Source of the DNA: Jatrophihabitans endophyticus
GTDB taxonomy: Bacteria > Actinomycetota > Actinomycetes > Mycobacteriales > Jatrophihabitantaceae
Direction of reading: 5' to 3'
Assembly: GCF_900129455.1 (NCBI RefSeq)
Contig: NZ_FQVU01000004.1
Coordinates: forward strand, 1 to 64,000
Length of the DNA stretch: 64,000 nucleotides
In this document: positions 1-9,482 of the stretch, piece by piece
Numbering within the stretch: position 1 is the stretch's first letter
Layout: every line of letters starts with the position of its first letter
Notes under the pieces: model-generated
Database searches by the model: none
Told to the model about the DNA's origin: nothing
Seen by the model: the letters and a program-made list of their open reading frames with translations, nothing else
Made by a program: the position numbers and the translations under genes

Positions 1-1
1 C

Positions 2-97
2 ATCCCCGGCACCATCACCGGACCACCCGCCCACGCCACCATCACCGTCAAACAAGCCCACACCGTCCTCGTCCCCAACCCCCACGGCGGCGACTAG
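2..97 (+). CDS. 3' end of an unrecognised gene (partial)
   Basis: An open frame enters from the left edge and stops at TAG 95-97, giving 31 residues that end VLVPNPHGGD. The codons are strongly C-ending, like the rest of the window. The fragment is rich in Thr, Pro and Val (for example ATITVKQAHT), which would fit the last strand of a secreted beta-sandwich or a low-complexity tail. There is too little to assign a family. It ends 20 bp before recC on the same strand, so it could be cotranscribed with it, but nothing shows a functional link. Confidence 0.45.
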   Translation: MPGTITGPPAHATITVKQAHTVLVPNPHGGD

Positions 98-117
98 AAC
101 TGTCGGCCGCACTTCCT

Positions 118-3100
118 ATGATCGCGAGCGTGACGGGGTTGCTGATCCATCGATCCGAGCGGGCCGATCCGCTCGTGTCGGCGCTGGGCGACCTGTTGCG
201 CCAACCGCTGGCCGACCCCTTCGCCGCCGAGGTGGTCGCCGTGCCGAGCCGGGGGGTGGAACGGTGGCTGGCGCAGCGTCTCAGCCACGTGCTGGGGGCG
301 GTCGACGACGACGGCATCTGCGCCAACGTGCAGTTCCCCTCGTCCAACCGCGTGCTCGACGACGCCATCGCCGCGGCCGACGAGAGCTACGCCGAATGCG
401 TCGAGCGGTGGTCGGCCGAACGCGCGGTGTGGCCGCTGCTGACGATCGTCGACACCGCCGTCGACCGCGAGCCCTGGGCGGCGGCGCTGGCCGGGCACCT
501 GGCCGGCGACCCCACCCGCCGCTTCGCCGTCGCCAACAAGGTCGCGCACCACTTCGCCCGGTACGCCCGCAGCCGCCCCGCGATGCTCACGGCATGGCTG
601 GCCGGCCGTGACGACGAGGGCGACGGCACGCCGCTGCCGGCGGACCTCCGCTGGCAACCGCAGCTCTGGCGTCGCCTGCGCGAACAGCTCGGGCCGTCCC
701 CCGCCGAACTCCTCGACGACGCCTGCGCGCGGCTGCGGGAGCACCCCCAGCAGGTGGCGCTGCCACCGCGCTTCTCGATCTTCGGCACGACCCGCATCTC
801 TCCGGCCCGCGTCGCCGTCCTCGACGCGCTGGCCGCCGGGCGCGAGCTCCACCTGTGGCTGCACCATCCCTCGCCCGCGCTGTGGCAGGCGGTGGCGCGG
901 GAACAACCCGGCCCGGGCCTGCGCGCCGCCGACCGCGGCGCGGCCCTCGTCGCCAATCCGCTGCTCGCGTCGCTCTCGCGTGACGTCCGCGAACTGCAGC
1001 AGCTGCTGCCGACCGCGTCCGGCGTGCATCACCCCGTGCCGCCCCGGCCGGCCAACCTGCTCGGCCGGCTGCAGGTCGAGCTGGCCGACGACGTCGTGCC
1101 CGAGCGGCCGGCGATCCTCGGGCCGGCCGACCGCAGCCTCGCCGTGCACGCCTGCCACGGCCCTGCCCGCCAGGTCGAGGTCCTGCGCGAGATCGTGCTC
1201 GGCCTGCTCCGCGACGACCCGACCCTCGAACCCCGCGACATCCTCGTCATGTGCCCCGACGTCGAGACGTTCGCCCCGCTCGTCTCGGCCGCCTTCGGGA
1301 TGACCGACGAGCCCAGCGGCCACCCCGCCGCGCACCTGCGGGTGCGGCTCGCCGACCGGGCGCTGCGCCAGGTCAACCCCATGCTCGGCCTGCTCGACCA
1401 GCTGCTCGACCTCGCGGCCGAGCGGGTCACCGCCACCCAGCTGCTGGACCTCGCCGGCACCCCGCCCGTCCGTCGCCGCTTCGGCTTCACCGACGACGAC
1501 ATCGAACGGCTGCGCGGCTGGACGACCGCCACCAACGCCCGGTGGGGGCTCGACGCCGACCACCGCGCGCCGTACGGCCTGGGCGGTCTCGGCCAGGGCA
1601 CCTGGCGTGCGGCCGTCGACCGGCTGCTGCTGGGCGTGGCGATGGAGGAGGACGGTCGCTGGATCGGATCGGTCCTGCCGCTCGACGACGTCGACAGCGG
1701 CGACATCGACCTCGCCGGCCGCCTCGCCGAGCTCGTCACCCGGGTCGACGCCGCGGTGCGCACCTTCGCGGAGCGGCACACCGTGCCCGAGTGGGCCGCG
1801 GTGCTCGGCGCGGCCGTGCTCGACATCGGCGACCCGGTACAGGCGTGGCAGGGGGTGCAACTGCGCAGCGAGCTCGACGACGTCGCCGAGACCGCCACCG
1901 ACACCGACGTGCGCCTCGGCCGCGCCGACGTCGCCGCCCTGCTGCGTTCGCGGCTCGACGGCCGACCGACCCGGGCGAGCTTTCGGACCGGCACGCTCAC
2001 GGTGTGCACGCTGGTCCCGATGCGCTCGGTGCCGCACCGGGTCATCTGCCTCATCGGCATGGACGACGGCCGCTTCCCGCGCCACGGCGTCGCCGACGGC
2101 GACGACGTGCTGCGCCGCGCCCCGCGCACCGGCGAACGCGACGTCCGTAGCGAGGACCGTCAGCTCTTCCTCGACGCCCTGTGCGCCGCGCAGGAACACC
2201 TCGTCGTCACCTACACCGGCGCCGACCCGCGCAGCGGTGCCGAGGTGCCCCCGTGCGTCCCGCTCGGCGAGCTGCTGGACGCCGTCGACGCCACCGCGCA
2301 GACCGCGGACGGCCGGCGGGGCCGCGACCAGGTGGTGGTGCGGCATCCGCTGCAACCGTTCGACCCGCGCAACTTCGCCGCCGGCGACCCGTTCTCCTTC
2401 GACCCCGCCGCGCTGGACGGCGCCCGCGCCGCGGCCGGCGTGCGTCACCCGCCGCCCCCGCTCGTCACGCAACCGCTCGACCCGGCCCCGCGCGGTGACG
2501 TCGAGCTCGACGACCTGGTCCGCTTCGTCCAGCACCCCGCCCGGGCATTCCTGCGGCAACGACTCGGCATCAGCACGTGGGACGACGACGACGATCCGAG
2601 CGATGCGCTGCCGGTCGGGCTGGACGGCCTCGAGTCGTGGGCCGTCGGCGACCGCGTGCTGCGACAGTGCCTGCACGGTGCCACCGCCGCCGACTGCGTC
2701 GAGATCGAGGGACGTCGCGGCGACCTGCCTCCCGGCCAGCTCGGCCGCGCCCTGCTCCGCGACATCGGCGCCAACGTCGACTGCCTGCTCGCCGCGTGCG
2801 CACTGGAACGCGCGACCGCGCCACGGACCGTCGACGTCACGGCCAGGCTCGACGACGGCCGCGCGGTCTCCGGCACGATCGGTGGCGTCCGCGGCGGCAC
2901 GGTGCTCGACGTCGTCTACTCTCGGCTCGCGCCGCGACACCGCCTCGCCGCCTGGGTGCGCCATCTCGCGCTCGTCGCCGGGACGGGTGACCCCACGTGG
3001 CAGTCGGTCACCGTCGGCCGCCGCACCGGCGGGGCCAAGCGCGCCATCCTGGGCGGCGTCGACGTCCACACCGCGCGCGACGTGCTCGCCGAGATCGTGG

Positions 3101-3417
3101 CGCTGCGCGATGCCGGGTTGCGTGAGCCGCTCCCGATGGCGCTGGTCTCCTCCGCCGAGTACGCCCAACGTCGGCACCGCGGCGACGACGTCGCCGACGC
3201 CCGGCAGGCCGCGCAGGACGCCTGGGACAACGCGCGTTGGGGCGATCACGAGAACGCCGAGCCCGAGCACCAGCTCGTGTTCGACGGCCGCCGGTCGTGG
3301 ACCCGGCTCACCGCCGAGCACGACACCGGCTTCCCCGACGAGACGACCCGCTTCGCCGTCCTCGCCCGGCGATTGTGGACGCCGCTGCTCGCCGCCGAGG
3401 TCGAGGTGTCGCCGTGA
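118..3417 (+). CDS. recC: Exodeoxyribonuclease V subunit gamma (RecC)
   Basis: This is the RecC subunit of the RecBCD helicase-nuclease, which processes double-strand DNA ends and in the E. coli enzyme scans for Chi. The 1099 residues match the usual RecC length. The N-terminus carries the RecC-type VPSRGVERWLAQRLS block (about residues 41-55). A helicase-like core follows with DILVMCPDVETF (about 373) and LIGMDDGRFPR (about 645), then a degenerate C-terminal nuclease-like domain (DLVRFVQHPARAFL, about 799). Start ATG 118 is the first plausible codon. The stop overlaps the recB GTG by 4 bp (GTGA), so translation is probably coupled. Family knowledge: RecC has lost ATPase and nuclease activity and acts as a scaffold. 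Confidence 0.95.
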   Translation: MIASVTGLLIHRSERADPLVSALGDLLRQPLADPFAAEVVAVPSRGVERWLAQRLSHVLGAVDDDGICANVQFPSSNRVLDDAIAAADESYAECVERWSAERAVWPLLTIVDTAVDREPWAAALAGHLAGDPTRRFAVANKVAHHFARYARSRPAMLTAWLAGRDDEGDGTPLPADLRWQPQLWRRLREQLGPSPAELLDDACARLREHPQQVALPPRFSIFGTTRISPARVAVLDALAAGRELHLWLHHPSPALWQAVAREQPGPGLRAADRGAALVANPLLASLSRDVRELQQLLPTASGVHHPVPPRPANLLGRLQVELADDVVPERPAILGPADRSLAVHACHGPARQVEVLREIVLGLLRDDPTLEPRDILVMCPDVETFAPLVSAAFGMTDEPSGHPAAHLRVRLADRALRQVNPMLGLLDQLLDLAAERVTATQLLDLAGTPPVRRRFGFTDDDIERLRGWTTATNARWGLDADHRAPYGLGGLGQGTWRAAVDRLLLGVAMEEDGRWIGSVLPLDDVDSGDIDLAGRLAELVTRVDAAVRTFAERHTVPEWAAVLGAAVLDIGDPVQAWQGVQLRSELDDVAETATDTDVRLGRADVAALLRSRLDGRPTRASFRTGTLTVCTLVPMRSVPHRVICLIGMDDGRFPRHGVADGDDVLRRAPRTGERDVRSEDRQLFLDALCAAQEHLVVTYTGADPRSGAEVPPCVPLGELLDAVDATAQTADGRRGRDQVVVRHPLQPFDPRNFAAGDPFSFDPAALDGARAAAGVRHPPPPLVTQPLDPAPRGDVELDDLVRFVQHPARAFLRQRLGISTWDDDDDPSDALPVGLDGLESWAVGDRVLRQCLHGATAADCVEIEGRRGDLPPGQLGRALLRDIGANVDCLLAACALERATAPRTVDVTARLDDGRAVSGTIGGVRGGTVLDVVYSRLAPRHRLAAWVRHLALVAGTGDPTWQSVTVGRRTGGAKRAILGGVDVHTARDVLAEIVALRDAGLREPLPMALVSSAEYAQRRHRGDDVADARQAAQDAWDNARWGDHENAEPEHQLVFDGRRSWTRLTAEHDTGFPDETTRFAVLARRLWTPLLAAEVEVSP

Positions 3418-6400
3418 CCGCCACCTTCGACCTGCTCGGTCCGCTCCCCACGGGCACCACCGTGCTCGAGGCCAGCGCCGGAACCGGGAAGACCTACACG
3501 ATCGCCGGTCTGGTCGCGCGCTACGTCGCGGCGGGCCACGTCCGCCTCGACGAACTGCTCGTGATCACCTTCGGCCGGGCCGCGACCCTGGAGCTGCGCG
3601 AGCGGGTCCGCGACCGGCTGGTGTCCGCGCGCGACGGGCTCGGCGACGCGGCCGCCGCCCGCGCATCCGCCGACGAGCTGCTCGCACTGCTCGCGACCGG
3701 GTCGGACGTCGAGGTGGCCGCCCGGCGACGCCGGCTAACCGAGGCGCTGGCCTCCTTCGACGCCGCCACCGTCGCGACGACCCACGAGTTCTGTCATCAG
3801 GTGCTGCACGGGCTCGGCACGGCCGGCGACGTCGACACCTCGGCCACGCTCGTGGAGAACCTCGACGACCTCACCGTCGAGGTCACCCAGGACCTCTACC
3901 TGCGCAAGTGGGCGCGCGACGGCGCCGAGCCGCCGGAGGTCACGTATCGCGAGGCGCTCGAACTCGCCCGCGCGGTGGTGCGCGACGCGCAGGCGCAGCT
4001 CGTACCCGTGGCGGCGTCGGCCGACTCCGACGCCGACGTCCGCCGCCGATTCGCCGATGCCGTCCGCACCGAGGTCGAACGACGCAAACGGGCGCGGCAG
4101 CTGCTCAGCTTCGACGACATCCTCACCCGGCTGCGCACCACGCTCGCGCACGGCAGCACCGGCGCCGCCGCAGCCCAGCGGCTGCGCGCGCGCTACCGGG
4201 TGGTGCTGGTCGACGAGTTCCAGGACACCGACCCCGTGCAGTGGGAGATCCTGCGCCTCGCCTTCCACGGCCACGCCACGCTGGCGCTCATCGGCGACCC
4301 GAAACAGGCCATCTACGCCTTCCGCGGCGCCGACGTGCACGCCTACCTCGGCGCGGCGGAGCTGGCCGACCACCGGGCCACCCTCGGCCGCAACTGGCGC
4401 AGCGACCCCGAGCTGCTGGCCGGCCTCGACGCGTTGTTCCGCGGCGCCTCGTTGGGCGATCCCCGCATCGTGGTCACGCCGGTGGCCGCCGGGCACCCCG
4501 GCCGCTCGCTCGCCGCCGACGGCGCGCCGGTACGGATCCGCGCGCTGCGCGAGCGGCAGAACCTGCCGGCGGCGCAGGCGCGCGACCTGGTCACCGCCGA
4601 CGTCGTCGCCGAGATCGTCGACCTCCTCGACAGCGGCACGCACCTGACGCCGCGCGACGGGCCGCCCCGCCCCGTCCGGCCGGGCGACATCGCCGTCATC
4701 ACCCGCACCGGCACGCAACTCGACCTCGTGCATGCCGCGCTGGTCGCCGTGGGGGTGCCGGCGGTCCAGCGCACGACGTCGAGCGTGTTCCGCACGCCGG
4801 CCGGGCGCGACTGGATCGTCCTGCTCGAAGCCCTCGAACAGCCGCACCGCGCCGTCCGGGTGCGACGGCTCGCCGTCACCGCGTTCGTCGGGTGGGACGC
4901 CGCCGATCTCGAGACCCGCGACGTCGACGCCCTCGGCCTACGCCTGCGGCACTGGTTGCGCGTGCTCACCGACCGGGGCATCGCCGCGCTGCTGGAGACC
5001 GTCAGCCGCGACGAACGCGTCCCCGCCCGACTGCTGGCGCAGCAGGACGGCGAGCGGCGGCTCACCGACCTGCGCCACGTGGGCGAGGCCCTGCACGCGG
5101 CCGCCACCACCGACGGGCTCGGCCTGACCGCGAGCCTGGAATGGCTGCGCCGCCGGGTGGACGAGTCCGACGAGGACTCGGCGAGCGAGCGCAGCCGCCG
5201 CCTCGACTCCGACGCCGCCGCGGTGCAGGTGGTCACCGTGCACGCGAGCAAGGGGCTCGAGTTCCCGATCGTCCACGTGCCCTTCGGGTGGGACCGCTTC
5301 GTCTTCGACCCACCCATCCCGCTCTACCACGACCCGGACGGTCGGCGGGTCCGCAGCGTCGGCGGGCGGCGTGGCCCCGGCTTCGGCGACGCGCAGCGGC
5401 GCGACAAGAGCGAGCAGTTCGGCGAGGACCTCCGGCTGCTCTACGTCGCTATGACCCGCGCCCAGGCCCAGGTGACCGCCTGGTGGGCGCCCGGTCGCAA
5501 CGCGCAGTGCTCGCCGCTGCACCGCCTGCTGTTCGCCGACGACCCCGCCCGCGAGATCGCCGAGTTCACCGCGGTCCCCGCCGCCGACGTCGCGCTCGCG
5601 CGCCTCGCCGCCCGCGCCGTCGCCGGCTGCCTGTCGGTCACCGAGGTCGAGCCGCGCGAGCCGCGCCGCTGGCACAGCGGCGGTGCGGGGGCGGGTGCGC
5701 TCGAGGTGGCCCTGCTCGGCCGTGCCATCGACACCGACTGGCGCCGCACCTCCTACAGCGCGCTGACCCGCGGCGTGCACGAGTCGCCGCCGATCAGCAC
5801 CGAGGCCGAGATCGAGGAGAAGGACGACGAGCCCGAGACGCCCACACCGGTGGGCCTCGGTGACGCGACGCTGCGCGAGATCCCCTCGCCGATGGACGCG
5901 CTGCCGGGCGGGACGGCGTTCGGCACGCTCGTCCACGCCGTGTTCGAGGGCCTCGACACGACGGCCGCCGACCTCCCCGCCGAACTGCGTGCGCAGGTCG
6001 CCGACCAGGTGCGCCGGTTCGGACCCGCCGACGTCCCGGTGGCCGAGCTCACCGACGCGCTGCTCCCGTCGCTGCGCACCCCGCTCGGCCGGCTCACCGG
6101 CGACCGGACGCTCGCCGACGTCGCCCCGGCCGACCGCCTGGTCGAGCTGGGCTTCGAGCTGCCGCTGCGCGGCGGCGACCGACCCAACGGCCTCGGCCTC
6201 CTGCGTGACGTCGCGCAATCACTGCGCAAGCACCTGTCCGACGACGACCCGCTCGCCTCCTACGCCGAGATGCTCACCGATCCGCTCGTGGGCGACGGTG
6301 TGCTGCGCGGCTACCTCAACGGCAGCATCGACGCCGTCCTGCGCGTCGACGGTCGCTACGTGATCGTCGACTACAAGACCAACCGGCTGGGCGACCTGGA

Positions 6401-6701
6401 ACGCCCGTTGACGGCGTGGGACTACCGCGGCGACGCGATGGCCGAGGCCATGCTGCACGCGCATTACCCGCTGCAGGCGCTGCTCTACGACGTCGCGCTG
6501 CACCGCTACCTGCGCTGGCGACTCCCGGACTACGACCCCGAGCGACACCTCGGCGGCGCGCTGTACCTGTTCCTGCGCGGTATGTGCGGGCCCGGCGTGG
6601 TGGCGGCCGATGGCACCGTGCCCGGCGTGTTCGCCTGGCGCCCGCCCGCCGCGCTGGTCGTCGAGCTCTCCGACGTCCTCGCCACCGGGGTGGCGGCATG
6701 A
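3414..6701 (+). CDS. recB: Exodeoxyribonuclease V subunit beta (RecB), helicase-nuclease
   Basis: RecB is the 3'-5' SF1A helicase and only nuclease of RecBCD. The protein has 1095 residues. Walker A is EASAGTGKTYTIAG (about 19-32), Walker B VDEFQDTDPVQWEIL (about 265), motif III GDPKQAIYAFRG (about 294), motif V VTVHASKGLEF (about 607) and motif VI LLYVAMTRAQ (about 676). The PD-(D/E)XK nuclease domain is intact: GTLVHAVFEGLD (about 837), VIVDYKTNRL with the catalytic D-x-K (about 983) and YPLQALLYDVALHRYL (about 1018). The start is GTG 3414, inside the recC stop. All helicase and nuclease motifs are present, so the subunit should be active. Confidence 0.96.
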   Translation: MTATFDLLGPLPTGTTVLEASAGTGKTYTIAGLVARYVAAGHVRLDELLVITFGRAATLELRERVRDRLVSARDGLGDAAAARASADELLALLATGSDVEVAARRRRLTEALASFDAATVATTHEFCHQVLHGLGTAGDVDTSATLVENLDDLTVEVTQDLYLRKWARDGAEPPEVTYREALELARAVVRDAQAQLVPVAASADSDADVRRRFADAVRTEVERRKRARQLLSFDDILTRLRTTLAHGSTGAAAAQRLRARYRVVLVDEFQDTDPVQWEILRLAFHGHATLALIGDPKQAIYAFRGADVHAYLGAAELADHRATLGRNWRSDPELLAGLDALFRGASLGDPRIVVTPVAAGHPGRSLAADGAPVRIRALRERQNLPAAQARDLVTADVVAEIVDLLDSGTHLTPRDGPPRPVRPGDIAVITRTGTQLDLVHAALVAVGVPAVQRTTSSVFRTPAGRDWIVLLEALEQPHRAVRVRRLAVTAFVGWDAADLETRDVDALGLRLRHWLRVLTDRGIAALLETVSRDERVPARLLAQQDGERRLTDLRHVGEALHAAATTDGLGLTASLEWLRRRVDESDEDSASERSRRLDSDAAAVQVVTVHASKGLEFPIVHVPFGWDRFVFDPPIPLYHDPDGRRVRSVGGRRGPGFGDAQRRDKSEQFGEDLRLLYVAMTRAQAQVTAWWAPGRNAQCSPLHRLLFADDPAREIAEFTAVPAADVALARLAARAVAGCLSVTEVEPREPRRWHSGGAGAGALEVALLGRAIDTDWRRTSYSALTRGVHESPPISTEAEIEEKDDEPETPTPVGLGDATLREIPSPMDALPGGTAFGTLVHAVFEGLDTTAADLPAELRAQVADQVRRFGPADVPVAELTDALLPSLRTPLGRLTGDRTLADVAPADRLVELGFELPLRGGDRPNGLGLLRDVAQSLRKHLSDDDPLASYAEMLTDPLVGDGVLRGYLNGSIDAVLRVDGRYVIVDYKTNRLGDLERPLTAWDYRGDAMAEAMLHAHYPLQALLYDVALHRYLRWRLPDYDPERHLGGALYLFLRGMCGPGVVAADGTVPGVFAWRPPAALVVELSDVLATGVAA

Positions 6702-6714
6702 CCGGGGCGACGGC

Positions 6715-8634
6715 GTGACCGCGCTGATCCCGGTGCGGGCGGACGGCCTGCTCGCCAGCTTCGCCGAGGCCGGCGTGCTGGCGCCGGCCGACGTCCACGT
6801 CGCGCAGCGGCTGGGGGCGCTGGTGGGCGAGACCGACGAGCGGGTGTTGCTGGCGACGGCGCTCACCGTCCGTGGCACCCGGCAGGGGTCGGTGGTGCTC
6901 GACCTCGCCGACGCCGCCGAGGCCGTGGCACCCGACTCGGACGACGCGGCCGACCTCGACGTCGAGCTGCCGTGGCCCGCCGCTGCCGACTGGCCCGCCG
7001 CGTGCGCCGCCAGCCCGCTCGTCACCGGGTCGGCCGGTGGGCCGCCGCTGCATCTCGTCGGCAGCCGGCTGTGGCTCGACCGCTACTGGCAGCAGGAGGT
7101 CCAGGTCGCCGAGGACCTGCTGCGCCGCAGCGCCGACCGTCCCCACGACATCGACCCGTCCGCACTGCGGGGCGACCTCGACGCGCTGTTCCCCGCCTCC
7201 GGCACCGGCGACGACCAACGCCTCGCCGTCGCGGTGGCCGCGCTGTCGCGGGTCGCGGTCATCGCCGGCGGCCCGGGCACCGGCAAGACGACGACCGTCG
7301 CGCAGCTGATCGCGGTGCTGCGCCGCCGGCTCGGGCCCTCGCTGCGCATCGCGCTCGCCGCGCCCACCGGCAAGGCGGCCGCCCGGCTCGAGGAGGCCGT
7401 CCACGCCGCCGCGGCCCGGTTGCCCGCCGATGCCGACACCCTGCGCGCGCTGTCGGCGTCGACCGTCCACCGGCTGCTCGGGTGGCGGCCGGGGGCAGCG
7501 AGCCGGTTCCGTCACGATCGCGACAACCACCTGCCCTACGACGTCGTGATCGTCGACGAGAGCTCCATGGTGTCGCTGACGCTGATGGCCCGGCTGCTGG
7601 AGGCGCTCGGCCCGGCGACCCGGCTCGTGCTCGTCGGTGACCCCGACCAGCTCGCGTCGGTCGAGGCCGGCGCCGTGCTCGGCGATCTCGTCGACCCGTA
7701 CGACGAGGCCGCGCTCACCGCGGGGTTCCGCGCGGCACTGGCCGCCGCGACCGACGGCCTGCCCGACGACACCCGCCCGGACGCGCCGGCGGCGCCGCTG
7801 CGCGAGTCGGTCGTGCGGCTGCGCACCGTGCACCGCTTCGACGCCGGCGGCCCGATCGCCCAGCTGGCCGCGCTGGTCCGCGCCGGTGCCGCCGACGACG
7901 CGCTCGCCCTGCTGCGCTCCGGGCCGCCGGGCGTCGTCTTCCACGAGGTCGCCGACGACGAGCCGGTGACCGGCCCGGCCCTTGCCGCCGTCCAGGTCGC
8001 GGTCACCGGACACGAGCGCGCCGCCATCGCCGCCGCCCGAGCCGGCGACGCCGAACGCGCGCTCGACGCCCTGGAACGCCATCGGGTGCTCTGCGCGCAC
8101 CGGGCCGGCCCCCGCGGCGTGCGGCACTGGAGCGAGCTCGCCGACCGCTGGCTCGCACCCGACCTCGACGCCGCGGCGCGCGGCGACGGCCATTACGCCG
8201 GGCAGCCGCTGCTCGTCACCGAGAACGACTACGAGACCGGGCTGTACAACGGCGACACCGGCATCGTGATCGCCCGCGGCGGCGCCGGTGACGACCTCGC
8301 CGCCGCGTTCCGGCGGGGCGGCGCGCCGGTGGTGCTGCCGCTGGTCCGCCTCGGCGAGGTCCGCCCGCTGCACGTGATGACGGTGCACCGCGCGCAGGGC
8401 AGCCAGTTCGACGACGTCACCGTGCTGCTGCCGTTCGCGGCGTCCCCGCTCGCGACCCGGCAGACGTTCTACACCGCCGTCACCCGGGCCGCGCGCGGCG
8501 TGCTGCTCGTGGGGTCGGCCGAGTCGGTGCTCACGTGCGTGCGGCGCCCCATCGCCCGCGCGACGGGGCTGCGCGAGCGGCTCGGCACGCCGCCCGCCCC
8601 GACCACGACGGGACGTGCCACCCTCGACGGATGA
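6715..8634 (+). CDS. recD: Exodeoxyribonuclease V subunit alpha (RecD), 5'-3' helicase
   Basis: RecD is the second motor of RecBCD, moving 5'-3'. The protein has 639 residues. Walker A AGGPGTGKTTTV lies at about 184, Walker B VIVDESSMVS at about 278, motif III VLVGDPDQLASVEAG at about 306, and the C-terminal VMTVHRAQGSQFDDV and FYTAVTRA motifs at about 555 and 585. I chose GTG 6715 because the ATG at 6698 overlapping the recB stop opens a different frame that ends after six codons. The gap to recB is 13 bp. Order recC-recB-recD with tight spacing indicates one operon. Confidence 0.94.
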   Translation: MTALIPVRADGLLASFAEAGVLAPADVHVAQRLGALVGETDERVLLATALTVRGTRQGSVVLDLADAAEAVAPDSDDAADLDVELPWPAAADWPAACAASPLVTGSAGGPPLHLVGSRLWLDRYWQQEVQVAEDLLRRSADRPHDIDPSALRGDLDALFPASGTGDDQRLAVAVAALSRVAVIAGGPGTGKTTTVAQLIAVLRRRLGPSLRIALAAPTGKAAARLEEAVHAAAARLPADADTLRALSASTVHRLLGWRPGAASRFRHDRDNHLPYDVVIVDESSMVSLTLMARLLEALGPATRLVLVGDPDQLASVEAGAVLGDLVDPYDEAALTAGFRAALAAATDGLPDDTRPDAPAAPLRESVVRLRTVHRFDAGGPIAQLAALVRAGAADDALALLRSGPPGVVFHEVADDEPVTGPALAAVQVAVTGHERAAIAAARAGDAERALDALERHRVLCAHRAGPRGVRHWSELADRWLAPDLDAAARGDGHYAGQPLLVTENDYETGLYNGDTGIVIARGGAGDDLAAAFRRGGAPVVLPLVRLGEVRPLHVMTVHRAQGSQFDDVTVLLPFAASPLATRQTFYTAVTRAARGVLLVGSAESVLTCVRRPIARATGLRERLGTPPAPTTTGRATLDG

Positions 8635-9482
8635 CACGGGGCAGGGTGGCGGTCATCGGCGACCTCGCCGGGCACCGCGGCGAGCTCGAGCGTGAGCTCG
8701 CGCGCCTCGGCGCCCGCGACGACCGGCTCCCCGACGACCTGACCGTCGTGCAGGTGGGCGACCTCGTCCACCGGGGTCCGGACAGCGAGGGCGTGGTCGC
8801 GCTCGTCGACCACTACCTGGGCACCCAGCCCGGCCGGTGGCACCAGCTCGTCGGCAACCACGAGGCCCAGTACCTGCGCGAGCCCGCGTTCGACTGGCCC
8901 GAGCACATCGACGACCAGGCGGCGGAGACGCTCGCCGGGTGGTGGGACGCCCGCGCGATGGTGCCGGCCGTGGCGATTCGTGCCGGCCACGGCGCGGACG
9001 CCGAGGACTTCCTCGTCACCCACGCCGGGTTGACCGCCGGGTTCTGGAAGCGCGCCCTCGACCGGCCCGGCGAGGCGCGGCTCGCGGCCGCGGCGCTGAA
9101 CTCCTTCGCCGGGCGACACGACGACGTCCTGTTCGCCGCCGGGCAGATGCTCGGCGGCGGCAAGGCCGACCACACCGCCGGGCCGGTGTGGGCCGCGGCG
9201 GCCAGCGAGCTCGTCGCGAGCTGGCTCGGCGTCGAACTGCCCTTCGGCCAGGTGCACGGCCACTCCACCGTCATGGACTGGAAGCACGATCGGCTGCGCG
9301 GCGAGGACGAGGTCACCACGCTCGTCACCGTCGACGGCGAGGCCGCCGTCGAGATCGTCACGATGCCGGGCGGGCGCATCGTCGGTGTCGACCCGGGGCA
9401 CGGCGCCAAGCCCCGCACCCCGTGGCGCGCCTTCGTGCTCGACGACGCCGAGGTGCTCGACGACGCCGGGGTCCGTAGCTAG
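8631..9482 (+). CDS. Metallophosphoesterase (calcineurin-like)
   Basis: A 283-residue calcineurin-fold phosphoesterase. Metal-binding motifs appear in order: GDLAGH (about 9), GDLVHRGPDS (about 43), GNHEAQYL (about 75), THAG (about 130) and GHSTVMDW (about 210), i.e. the D-x-H / GD-x-x-x-R / GNHE / H / GH pattern. The ATG at 8631 overlaps the recD stop by 4 bp (ATGA), which decides the start over upstream in-frame codons and suggests cotranscription with recCBD. The substrate cannot be read from sequence; the family includes protein and nucleotide phosphatases. The stop TAG 9480-9482 shares the tetranucleotide CTAG with the stop of the convergent permease. Confidence 0.85.
   Translation: MTRGRVAVIGDLAGHRGELERELARLGARDDRLPDDLTVVQVGDLVHRGPDSEGVVALVDHYLGTQPGRWHQLVGNHEAQYLREPAFDWPEHIDDQAAETLAGWWDARAMVPAVAIRAGHGADAEDFLVTHAGLTAGFWKRALDRPGEARLAAAALNSFAGRHDDVLFAAGQMLGGGKADHTAGPVWAAAASELVASWLGVELPFGQVHGHSTVMDWKHDRLRGEDEVTTLVTVDGEAAVEIVTMPGGRIVGVDPGHGAKPRTPWRAFVLDDAEVLDDAGVRS

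Noticed and set aside
94-3321. A 1075-codon open frame on the minus strand across recC
   Set aside because: It is an antisense shadow of a high-GC gene: low-complexity Arg/Gly/Ala/Val product, no motif, while the plus-strand frame has clear RecC features.
1607-5863. A 1418-codon plus-strand frame overlapping recC and recB
   Set aside because: Out of frame with both genes and composed of Arg/Pro/Ser/Thr runs typical of GC-rich shadows.
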